Of a stretch of 64,000 bases of DNA, positions 30,701 to 40,798 are shown one piece after another. The DNA comes from Apus apus (lineage: Eukaryota > Chordata > Aves > Apodiformes > Apodidae). How positions within the stretch are numbered: the first letter of the stretch is position 1; every line of letters starts with the position of its first letter. The stretch lies in NCBI RefSeq assembly GCF_020740795.1, contig NC_067301.1:5890001-5954000 (forward strand). Direction: 5' to 3'. The notes under the pieces are model-generated. The model was not told the origin of the DNA. It did not search any database and saw nothing but the letters and a program-made list of their open reading frames with translations. Made by a program: the position numbers and the translations under genes.

Positions 30701-33700
30701 AGTCCTTCTTCCATTTCCCTTTCAATTCCGAGAGGCGGGACACGTCCGACGAGAAGTATTTGCTCCATTATTCCCACTACATCCATGAAATCGTGCCAGA
30801 CAGTTTCAAGAAGCCTTACCTGATTAAAATCACCTCTGACTGGTGTTTCAGCTGCATCCACATCGAGCCAGTGTGGAAGGAAGTGGCTCAGGAGTTGGAG
30901 GTGCTGGGTAAGGATGGGATTGTTCAGCCTGGAGAGGAGAAAGCTCCAGGGAGAGCTTAGAGCACCTTCCAGTGCCTGAAGGGGCTCCAGGAAAGCTGGG
31001 GAGGGGCTTGGGACAAGGGCAGGGAGGGAGAGGACAAGGGGGGAGGGATTAAAACTGGCAGAGGGGAGATTGAGTTTGGACATGAGGAGGAAATTCTTGG
31101 CTGTGAGGGTGGTGAGACCCTGGCCCAGGTTGCCCAGGGAAGCTGTGGCTGCCCCATCCCTGGGGGTGTTGAAGGGCAGGTTTAGGTTGGACATGAGGAG
31201 GAAATTCTTCCCTGTGAGGGTGGTGAGACCCTGGCCCAGGTTGCCCAGGGAAGCTGTGGCTGCCCCATCCCTGGCAGTGTTGAAGGGCAGGTTGGATGGG
31301 GCTTGGAGCAACCTGGGCTGGTGGGAGGTGTCCCTGCCCGTGCAGGGGGGTTGGATGATCTTTAAGCTTCCTTCCAACCCAAACTATTCCATGAAGCTGA
31401 GCAAGGGAACAACTCTGCAGCCTCCTTTATTTCCCCCGAGGTCTTTTGGGGTGCTGGGATGTCCCCCCTGAGCCCTCTCTCCCTCCTGCAGGGGTGGGGA
31501 TCGGGGTGGTGCACGCAGGCTACGAGAGGCGCCTGGCCCATCACCTGGGGGCTCACAGCACCCCCTCCCTGCTGGGGCTCATCAATGGGAAAATCACCTT
31601 CTTCCACAACGCTGTCCTTCGGGAAAACCTGCGGCAGTTTGTGGAGAACCTTCTGCCAGGGAATCTCGTGGAGAAGGTAGGATCGGGTGCTCCTGCTGGT
31701 GGCTGGGCCGGGTACTGCTCCCTCCTCAGAGCTTTTGTGGCTCATCTCTTTCATTCAGCCCATGAGCTGAGCTGATGGAGCAAGGCATTTGGAGCTGTCA
31801 TCACAGCTCCAAACCCTGGAGTTGGGGGAAACCATCACCCAGCAGCTCCAGAATTCTTCTCCTTCCACAAGGTGCTACTATACCATGACACCAGCTCTGT
31901 GCTGGCTGCTCTCCCTGCTCTAACACCCCAGGGCTGCCAGCACTGCAGGAAACCTGCCCCTGGGTTAGGAACCTGTCATCATCATGCCCTGCCTGCTGCT
32001 GGATTTCACTTCCCTTCTCCTTTCTTGGACCTTCACTTAAGGACCTTCACTTAAGAACCTTCACTTCAGGCCCACTCACTAATTTCAGTCTAAAACTCAC
32101 TGCCACAGAGACCCCCTGTTGTTTCTTTTCCTCCAGTTTTCATTCTGACCTTTGAAACTGGAGCTGGCAGCTTTGAGTCCTTTCAAAGTCAGAGGTAAAA
32201 CCTCCTGCCAGATACAAAAAAAATCCTGCCTTGGAGCCTCTCTGGGTTGTTTTTGGCAGAGCCCTTGCAGGGCCCTGTGGCTGGGCCACCCCTACCTGCC
32301 TGTCCTCTCCCTGGAGCCTTGCTCACCTCACCTGGTTTTCCCTTGGGGTCTTCAGCGAGGACAGAAGACCTTGTTCCCTTCCAACAGCCCCTTTGACTTG
32401 CTGCCCTCCAGGTATTTGTGTTCTCACCCCAAAAGCAGGGTCTCCTGGCCCTTGCCAGGGCTCAAGCAGCCATTTTGCTTCCTGCAGAGGTTCCTCACAG
32501 AGTTCAGTCTGTTCCCCTCCCCGGGGGCTCCTAAAGGGGCTGTCAACTCCCTTTTATCTCCTTCCTTAGGTCAAAGAGATAGTGAAGCTGACCCAGGGCA
32601 GGTATGATGGGGCTCCCAGAAGCCTGAGAACTCCTGGCTTACACTGTAGATAAAGCAAATGGCCCCAGTGAACAGTGATGAGAAGGAAAATGACCTCAAC
32701 GTTGGCTTGAAACAAGCCAGCAAGCAGAGGGTGCAGTAACTAGAGGGGCTGGTGGGGGTTAAGCCTGATGGTTTCAGCTCATCTCCTGCATCAGAGAAGC
32801 CCAGCTCAGGCACAGCTGTTGGAGGAGAAACCCACAGGCTGCTCTCTAATGCCCAGACAGCTTTTCCAGGCTCTGTTGTCCACTCAGACATCTCATCCTG
32901 CAGCACATGTGTCTAATGGCTCTGAGGTTCAACTGCCTGTGCTGCTCCTGTTCACAGGTCACAGATAAAAACTACATCCAGTTTCTCTCCAACTGGAAGA
33001 AGGAAAACAAGCCCCACGTCCTTCTGTTTGACCACATGCCAGTTGTGCCACTGTTATATAAGGTAAGGAGATTCTACCCCTGTGTTGTTGACTAGAAACC
33101 CAGCTGTTCCAGCTGAAAGGTGGTATCATGGAATCATAATGGAATCCTGGAATGGTTTGGAGGGACTTTAAAGATCATCTAAATCCAACCCCCCTGCATG
33201 GGCAGGGACACCTCCCACTAGGCCAGGTTGCTCCAAGCCCCATCCTGCATCTGCTGTGAAGTCCTGCATCTGGGGGGGAACAAACCCATGGATCAGCAGA
33301 GGCTGGGGGCTGTCCTGCTGGAGGGCAGCTCTGGGGAGAAGGACCTGAGGGTCCTGGTGGACAACTGGCTGCCCACAAGCCAGCAGTGTGCCCTTGTGGC
33401 CAAGAAGGCCAATGGCCTCCAGGGGTGCATTAAGAAGAGCGTGGCCAGCAGGTTGAAGGAGGTTCTCCTGCTCCTCTACTCTGCCCTCTGGAGAACTGGG
33501 TCCAGTTCTGAGCTCCCCAGCTCATGAGGACAAGGAACTACTGGAATGAGTCCAGCACAGGGCACTGAGATGCTGAGGGGGCTGGAGCATCTGCCTGTGA
33601 GGAAAGGCTGGGAGAGCTGGGGCTGCTCAGCTGGAGAGGAGGAGCCTGAGGGGGGATCTCATCAACGCTTATAAATATCTCCAGGAGGGTGTCAGGAGGA

Positions 33701-36700
33701 TGGGGCCAGACTCTTCTCAGGGGTGCCCAGTGACAGGACAAGGGGCACTGGGGGGAGAACATGTTTGCTGTCTCCTGTCAGCCCACCCTGGTGCTCCCTC
33801 CCCCAGCTGACTGCCTTTGCCTACCGCGATTACCTGTCCTTCGGTTACGTCTACGTGGGACTCCGAGGCACTGAGGAGCTGTCCCGGCAGTACAACATCA
33901 ACGTCTACACTCCCACCATGATGATCTTCAAGGAGCACATCGACAGGCCTGCTGACGTGGTGCAGGTATTGCAGAACCTCTCTGGGAGCTTCTGTGGCCA
34001 CGTTGAGGGCTTTCTGACCGAGCTCGTGCTGAGGGGTTGGTCAGCAGCGCGTTTCAGAGTAACCAGCGTTTGTGCTCAGCAGAAACCAGGGCTTCAGCAG
34101 AGGCAGAGAGGTACTCTTAGGAGGGAGGGAGCTCAGTAGGCTTCAGCTATGGCATCTGACCATTTGAGAAGGTTGGCTGCGTGTATCTTCTTGGTCTCAG
34201 GGCCTCAAAATATCTCAGATGATTTCACCGAGGACTGTGGTGGCTGGCAACCTTCCCAGGCCCCAGACAAGAATGTCACAGCAGCTCTACTCTCCTCATC
34301 CTGCTTAGTTCTCTGCTTTCTTTTTCTTCACCAGGCACGAGACATGAAGAAGCAGCTCATTGATGACTTCCTTTCCCAGAATAAGTTCCTCATGGTGGCC
34401 AGGCTCACCAACCAGAGGCTGTTCCAGGAGCTGTGTCCTGTGAAGAAGTCACACCGCCAGCGCAAGTAAGGCTCCATGGGTGACACATCCCCATGTTTTG
34501 TTCCCTCAGGCTCTGGGGCTGCTCCTAAAGCCACCCTGTCTAGTTCTGAGGGAGAAGGGAAACATTGGATCACACTGAGTATCCACACTGTTTGATGAGC
34601 TTCTGGCTCTTGGGGATCATCCTGGCTTGTGGAAGGGGATGATTGTTTTCCTTTCATGTCCAGAAATGGCTCCTTATCCCCCATCTCGTTGTGTTGCCCA
34701 GGCACTGTGTGGTCTTGCTTACTGGAGAAGGTGACAAGTTTGCTGAGGCATACGAGGCGTTTTTGAGTTTTGCTGTGGCCAACACCAAAGACACCCTGAG
34801 GTTTGTGCACATCTACAGCGACCGGCAGCCGGAGTTTGCAGACACCTTGTTGATGGACGAGGAGAAGTATCGGGGAAAACCAGCCGTGAGGGTTTCCCTT
34901 TGGTTTTTCTGTCCCCCTTCTTTTCACCTGTCATCCTAACTGGCACCACTTTCTCTAGGGTGTTGTGCCTTGACCTGACCCCAAATTCTGGGCAGTGATT
35001 TGAAGTGTAATGTCTGTCTAGTACAAAGAACCTCTCTGACATCTTGCCCAGGTGGTCATCTTGGAGAGACGCAACGATGCCGGGAAGGTCGCCTATAAAA
35101 CCTTGGAGGAGGCCTGGCAAGGCAGCAATGAGGACAACTTCATCCTCCTGGATCTCGTGGACCAGCTGAGGACAGACCCTGGCCTGCTCTCTGCAGAGAC
35201 TGTCCTGGCAGACCTGAATGATGAGCTGGCTCCTGTAAGTGCACGGCCCTTCCAGCTGCCCAACAGCTGCCTTAGCTTTTGGGACATTATGGTTGCTCAT
35301 GAGCATGAGGTGTATTTTAAAAGACCAAGACAAGATTCTCAAAGGGTTTCTCACTCATGGAAGGAAGCTCATGGCATGCTTCAAAGCTGATTTGGCCCAA
35401 GGTTCTGTTTCAGGGGTGGGAGTCCTACCAGGGCTCTGAAGAGGGGGTTTCTCATTTGCTTTTGTTTCTTTTTAAACAGATGTTCCTTATCCGATGGCTC
35501 TACTCCACCCTGGAATATATCACAGACTGCTGGGACAGTTTGTTTCACAGCAACTGGTATGGCTTGGGTGTTAACTGGTCTGGGGAGGGAGGAGGATTTG
35601 CTGTCACCTTGTTCAGATGCACAGCAGAACCAGGTTCTTATTACCAGGAACCCAGAACATATCCTAGCACACTGGTGCCTGGACTCCCTGGAGGTTTAAC
35701 TGAAGCATGCTGACACAGAGGTGTTAGCTTCTGCCTCCAGTACCTTGAGGCTGAGGGTGGACACTGAGCTCCTGAAAACAACGATCAGTTGTTTTTCAGC
35801 ACTTCCTTCTTGCCTTATTTTCAAATTGGTTTTCTTCCCCTCCTTGTGGTGGGAGCAGGACAATGCTCAAAGTCTCGATCGCCTTTTAAGACCCCAGAAA
35901 AGGAGCTGAGTTTCTGGGGACACTTCACTGGTGTTCCCTGAGGTGGAGAGGAACTGGAATTTGAGTGGGAACTGCACGACTCAGGGACCTAATTGGTGTT
36001 TGCAAATGTCCCCTCAGGCGAGAAATGATGCCACTGCTGTCCCTGCTCTTCTCTGCCCTCTTCATTCTCTTTGGCACTGTTATTGTCCAGGCTTTCAGGT
36101 GAGTGCCAGGACCTCCAAGAAGATCTTATGGCCCAACCAATGCACCTCAGGCCAATCTGGCACCTTAACCACACACAAAACAATCTTCCCTTGCAGTGAT
36201 TCGAGTGACACGAGGGACTCTCTTCCTTCTGAGAAAGAAGAAACTGCCACAAAGACTGAGAAGAATGACACGAGCTTCAGCAAAGAGAGTAACAGGTTCC
36301 TCCTCCAGTTTCTCCAGAAATGTCTTCTGCTGAATGACTGCTCAGGGAGCATCTGTGCAGTGAGAGCACAGAGAGAAGTGTCTGAGCTGGGCCCAGCCAG
36401 AACAGGGGTGGTCAAACTTCATTATTGATTCCCACTGTCTGTCCCAGACAAAATCCTCAGGGAAAGGTCAAAAGGTCTGAGTTGTTGAGGAAGAGCCAAG
36501 TCTGGCTGTTACACTGATTAACCTGCCTTTAGCTCCAGGGCAGAGGGACAGTTTGGTGTGAGGGGACAGGGAATGAGCTCAAGGTTTCTCCATCTTCAGC
36601 TGCTCCTGTTCCCTCCATCCCTTCTCACTCTCTCACTGTTCTTGTTGCAGCAGGATTCCCAAGAAGGGCTTTGTTGAGGTGACTGAGCTCACAGACATCA

Positions 36701-37563
36701 ACTACAACAGTAACTTGGTGCGCCTGAGGCCGGGTCACATGAACGTGGTCTTGATCCTGTCCAACTCCACCAAAACTGCCCTCCTCCAGAAGTTTGCCCT
36801 GGAAGTCTACACCTTCACAGGGTAGGCAGGGGCCCTCTCCTGGGTTTCTGTTACTGGTTGCACAACTTGGGTAACGCTGCTGTGGTGACAAGTTAGGAGG
36901 GGACACTTCTGGTGAGCCTCCACGCTCATTAGTGGCAACCAGTGGCCTTTCAAAGCCCTGCTTGATGAAGGTCTGGCACTGTGGCCACTTTGGCTGGACC
37001 CACATTCCAGCAGCACTGCACATGAGGTCATTGTCACCTGTGCTGAACTGGGAGCTGTGGTGACACAGCACCGTGCCTGCCCTTGTCTGTAAACGTGTAC
37101 CTGTCTGGTGGGAATCGGGCCTGACATAGGAGATCTTCTAACCCTGCTTCTCTGCTCTTCCCCCAGGAGCAGCTCTCTCCATTTCTCCTTCCTCAGCCTG
37201 GACAAGCACCGAGGATGGCTGGAGTACCTGTTGGAGTTTGCCCAGGATGCAGCCCCCATCCCAAACCAGTACGACAAGCATTTCCTCGAGCGCGACTACA
37301 CGGGCTACGTCCTGGCTCTGAACGGCCACAAGAAATACTTCTGCCTCTTCAAGCCCCACAGATCAGGGGATGAGGGGGGGACCCTGGGATCAGGTGAGGA
37401 TTATGATTCCTCACTACACACAGAAGCCAGAGGGAAATCCTCCTGCAGCCCGGGATCTAGATCCATTAAAAACAAATTACACAAATTGTCCTTCTGGATG
37501 GAACGGCTCCTGGAGGGCTCCTTACAGAGGTTCTATATCCCCTCGTGGCCCACACTAGACTGA
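27752..37563 (+). CDS. DNAJC16: DnaJ homolog C16 (ERdj8), ER membrane J-protein
   Basis: An ER co-chaperone with a thioredoxin-like domain, linked in mammals to autophagosome size control. Exons are 27752-27927, 29443-29509, 30583-30907, 31492-31676, 32958-33062, 33807-33965, 34335-34465, 34702-34885, 35052-35234, 35480-35556, 36018-36098, 36197-36295, 36651-36821 and 37167-37563. All phases join, giving 779 aa (human 782). A signal peptide with a poly-Leu core is followed by the J domain (about residues 29-95) with HPD at 60-62. The thioredoxin-like domain follows with a WCFSC motif. One membrane span lies at about residues 534-556 ([20 protein letters not shown]). After it comes an acidic Ser/Glu/Lys linker, then a conserved C-terminal domain ending [10 protein letters not shown]. 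Similarity to human is continuous. The long exon 30583-30907 carries both the J-domain end and the CxxC motif. Confidence 0.96.
27928..28561. other. DNAJC16 intron 1, left part
   Basis: Unique GC-rich intron sequence with short poly(G) runs near 27977 and 28238. No other gene is seen. Confidence 0.6.
28562..28850 (+). mobile_element. CR1 LINE 3' end, distinct subfamily
   Basis: Contains 'caggggtgtccagggacagg' and 'gaggctgtggagtctccatc' and ends 'ggttggactggttgatctcc'. The tail differs from the common copies in the window ('gtgttcctgtgggatctgct'). Confidence 0.85.
29047..29425 (+). mobile_element. CR1 LINE 3' end
   Basis: Sense copy in DNAJC16 intron 1 whose tip (ccataattccacgattcc) ends at about 29424, only 18 bp before exon 2 at 29443. 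Confidence 0.92.
30012..30420. repeat. Minisatellite, 39-42 bp unit, in DNAJC16 intron 2
   Basis: About ten units of 'tgatggttcccttttccaga' + 'ggatttatccctcccaacgtgc' type, with deletion variants lacking a few bases. An inverted unit follows directly. Confidence 0.95.
30386..30463. repeat. Perfect 32-bp inverted repeat, 14-nt loop
   Basis: Bases 30386-30417 (last direct minisatellite unit) are exactly complementary to 30432-30463, an extra unit in reverse orientation. The RNA would form a 32-bp hairpin in the DNAJC16 pre-mRNA, 119 nt upstream of exon 3. Confidence 0.95.
30910..31392 (+). mobile_element. CR1 3' end with internal 111-bp duplication
   Basis: Sense CR1 starting at or just after the GTAAGG donor of DNAJC16 exon 3 (intron begins 30908). 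The segment beginning 'catgaggaggaaattctt' occurs at 31081 and again at 31192. The two copies differ at several bases (ttggctg versus ttccctg, gggggtg versus ggcagtg). Confidence 0.92.
31677..32957. other. DNAJC16 intron 4
   Basis: This 1.28-kb intron has no recognised repeat or gene. A short decoy with splice-like edges lies at 32570-32601 (see rejected). Confidence 0.65.
33127..33243 (-). mobile_element. CR1 3'-end fragment
   Basis: Antisense tail of about 117 bp ('atcatggaatcataatggaa' onward), truncated at 'ccaagccccatcc' where a sense CR1 follows. Confidence 0.85.
33244..33757 (+). mobile_element. CR1 LINE, late ORF2 part and start of 3' UTR
   Basis: Sense copy containing upstream CR1 sequence not present in most other copies here ('gtcctgcatctgggggggaa', 'ctggtggacaactggctgcc', 'aactgggtccagttctgagc'). 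It stops before the usual 3' tip, about 50 bp before DNAJC16 exon 6. Abutted head to head or inverted against 33127-33243. Confidence 0.85.
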
Positions 37564-38974
37564 GGGATCTTAAAGAGATTCTAACAGACAAACTTTTTAT
37601 GAAGATGACAAGGGCCAGCCCTTTCCAGGAACACACACACTGAAGTGTGACAAATGGACCTTAGGTTTTAGATGAACTCTCCTCGGGCCAGCAACTAGAA
37701 AATATCTCCCCGTGTCCGGAGCCCGGGAGCGCAACCGAGCGTGCCGGAATTCCCTCCACCAACTCCTTTGTGCATTTGGACATCCTACTACTGAAGAGCC
37801 AAGAAGTCTGGTTTTCCCTTCTTGTCCTGCCACATCTGCTTCCTGAGTCACCCCCATGTTCCATCTCGTTTTGCCTCAGTTGAAGAACAACCTGTGACTT
37901 CTCTGCCGCGGTGACTCGGCCTGGGACGAACGCGGCCGGTGATGCAGGTCGGGTCGTGGTTCTCTCTCCCCTTCCCCATCTGCTTGGCCTATGGTGCATG
38001 GTGCAAGACCCTGCAGACCCTCCCAGGCCCTGCCCTCCCCAGAGGGCCTCCTCCCACCAGGCAGTCCTGCTCTGTCAGCGTTCCCCATGGTAAGTGATTT
38101 AGAGTTGGGAGCTTCTCCCTCGTAGCAAACCTGTAGCTGGGACTCACCCGTGGTGTGGGCTCGTAGGTGATCTGCATGGTTCATGCTCCTCCTGTTCCAC
38201 ATGCAGCTTCACCAGCCAGATCATAACCAGGGAGGGAAGGGCTTTTGCACGGCCATAACTACTGTAAAGGTGTTGAGCCATTTAAATGTCACATTGGTTT
38301 TTTCAGATGCCTTTCTGCTTCTGTCGAGTTTAGATGATGTCTCCTAGAGCCATAACTTTGTGTCCTCAGATTGTAGGTGTGAGCTGCTATGAGCCAGTAG
38401 ATGTGTAAAAACCAAACCTCTACCTAGATGCTAGGAGGCTCAGTCTGGGCTCCTTTCCAACACCCTGACATTTGTAGTACAAACCAACCTTTCTTTGTAT
38501 CAAGGAACCCAATTCTTTGTCACTTGTATTCTTAAAACGTTGCCCCAGCAGGGCTGTTGCCATCCAACCATCGCTTCCCTGTGGGTGAGACATGGGGCTC
38601 AGACACTTGGTTTCAGCCTCTCACTTGTCCCCTTCTTGCCACAAGACTTGGTTTCTCAACACAGAGGTTGCTGCTGCCTTGTGTTTTTCTTTGTTGCAGT
38701 TGAGGGTTGTGGGGTTTTTTTCCCCTTTTTTAGAAGTCTGTGTGAAGCTAGCAGAGCCTTCAGGCCCAGGGTTTGGTTCCTCCTCTGCTCTAGCAGTGCT
38801 CCCAGCTCTGAGCCTGCTGCCCATCCCCTACAAAATCCAGGAATGCTCAAGTCATGTTACTGCCTACATCAGGTAGCTGCTCACAAACCCTTGGCTTGCT
38901 GCATTCCCCCTGCCCTGGGAGCAGATGGGCACGATGCCACCACCACCACAACTCTCCGTGTAAATGTACTTCCA

Positions 38975-38980
38975 AATAAA
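38975..38980 (+). promoter_or_regulatory. DNAJC16: DNAJC16 proximal poly(A) signal
   Basis: AATAAA lies 1.41 kb after the stop codon. Confidence 0.65.
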
Positions 38981-40227
38981 GGCTGCCATGCTTCCACCCC
39001 GCCCTACCTGAGGTTGCTTCCTTTGAGCTCAGCAGCTTGCACGAATGAGGCACTGAAGCAGAGGGAAGGAAGACAAGGTCTTTTCCTTGCCCAGGAGCTC
39101 TGAGGTGCATCTGTACTGCTGAAATAGAGCAGTAGGGGGAATGAAAGCCCAGCCTGGTGCTGCTAGATTTCATTTTCATTGGGCCGTCGCACTCTTGTGC
39201 TTCCCCCCTCGTGCAGGACATGGTTAGAATAAGGTTGTAGCCCTGTGGAAGGCTCCACATCACTTTTTTTTTAAATGCTTGCAGAAGCAAAAAATAATAC
39301 TCTCTGGGTCTCTGATGTCTCTTCAGCCAGTCAGTAACCAGAAGAACAACCCTTGACAAGTTGGAAGAAGTGCCTAGCTGTGCTACAGCCCTGCCCCAAG
39401 TAGGAAGATAGGGCCTTCAAAATACACTTGTGTGCTGCACAACTGCTGCAATCCTTGTTTAAATTTTCTTTTTAGCACAGATGACCTCCCCTGTTAGCCT
39501 GAACCTTGTTTAAGGAGTGCTTGGAGCAGTCCACCCTGGCCAGCAGTAGTTGAGATGGTTCCTGTTGAGCTTTAACTCTGCCCTTCCCCTCCTTTAACCA
39601 GGTCAGACTCAGCTTGTGTCGCTCTTTTATGGAAAAAACTTCTCTCATGGGCTGAAGCAGCTGTTGTCACCCCCTCATTCAGCTACCTTTGGTGTCCCTC
39701 ATGGAGCACTGGGTGCTCACCTCCTTGTAGGAGAGCCCAAAGTCCATCTGTCCTCTCCCAGCAGTCACCATTCCCCAATAATCCCCTACCCTGCCACCTC
39801 CAGCGGTCCCGCACCACGGCCCGCCTGACCCTTCTGCTGCTTTGCATCCCAAGACTGAGGCAATCCAGCCCCAGTGCACTGTTCCAGTGAGATCCCAGCA
39901 CTCACACACCAATCCCAAGCTGATCCAGGCCCTCACTGAAGGGTTGTACCAAAACTTCTCCCTGCAGCCAGCGTGCAGGGGCTGCCTCCCCTCTGCAGAG
40001 CACCCAGAGAGCCAGGGCACCAACAGCCTGAGAAGCAGGACTGCAAACTAGGTACATATTTTGCACTTTTGATACTGGGGAGGGGAAATTAACTTATTTG
40101 GCAAACATGTCTTTTTTTCTTTTAATTTCGGGTGTGTTTTTTTGGTCTCTTTTTCTTTTTTTGATTTGTATCTGTGAACAGGCACTGATGTCATTTTGTT
40201 TTAAGACAACTACAGATTCGCAACCAA

Positions 40228-40233
40228 AATAAA
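40228..40233 (+). promoter_or_regulatory. DNAJC16: Possible distal poly(A) signal of DNAJC16
   Basis: AATAAA with a downstream GT-rich stretch (tgtggggaggaggtgg), 2.66 kb after the stop. It faces the AGMAT signal about 480 bp away on the other strand. Confidence 0.5.
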
Positions 40234-40711
40234 CTATTTTAATGTGGGGAGGAGGTGGCTCTGTTTTTTCCATGGACCCTCAGCTTGGGAATTCCAGGAG
40301 TATAACCAAACCACTCCTGTCACAGGAGATGCCTGGTTATCCCCAGCAGGAAATACCTGATCTCCCCCTACTCTCTGTATCAGGAAATACCTGATATCCC
40401 CCTACTCTCTCTGTATCAGGAAATGTCTGATATTCCCCTACTCTCCCAACAAGCCCCAGGCCACCCTGGGCTGCCCCTCCTTCATTGTCCTCCTGCTGGA
40501 GGACAAAACCTTTTCCCCATGACAGTTTTGCCCCAAGTCCCTGTGAGCCAGGCTAGTGATTCCAGCTGTGGAAGCAAAGCACCCTCAGCCTCATCTTTTC
40601 CTTTCCCAGGAAAACTCAAAAGCCACAGACACTGGATAAATGAGCTTTCTAAACTCATCTGCTACCCACAGTTTAGCAGCTTCAAATTACTTCTTCTAGG
40701 GGTAAATGGCC

Positions 40712-40717
40712 TTTATT
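40712..40717 (-). promoter_or_regulatory. AGMAT: AGMAT poly(A) signal
   Basis: TTTATT on plus reads AATAAA on minus, only 82 nt past the AGMAT stop codon. Confidence 0.7.
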
Positions 40718-40798
40718 CCTTACTGCAAAGCTTGTGGTTGCTCCAACTGCTCAAGGGGAAGAGGAGAGGGAAAGCCTGGGCTGGGGTGGGAGGTGCCC

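Larger units (their letters stand above)
37564..40798. other. DNAJC16 3' UTR and convergent spacer to AGMAT
   Basis: From the DNAJC16 stop to the AGMAT stop. No other gene is recognised. The left 1.4 kb is probably DNAJC16 3' UTR. The T-rich stretch 40105-40165 and the AATAAA at 40228 may mark a longer 3' end. Confidence 0.65.

Noticed and set aside
32570-32601. A 32-nt exon-like piece (AG before, GTATGA after) in DNAJC16 intron 4
   Set aside because: Exons 31492-31676 and 32958-33062 join in phase and match the human sequence across the junction (VEK|VTDKNY). Including it would shift the frame.
33228-33527. A 99-codon frame that looks like a small protein
   Set aside because: It lies inside a CR1 LINE fragment and is a remnant of ORF2-side sequence.
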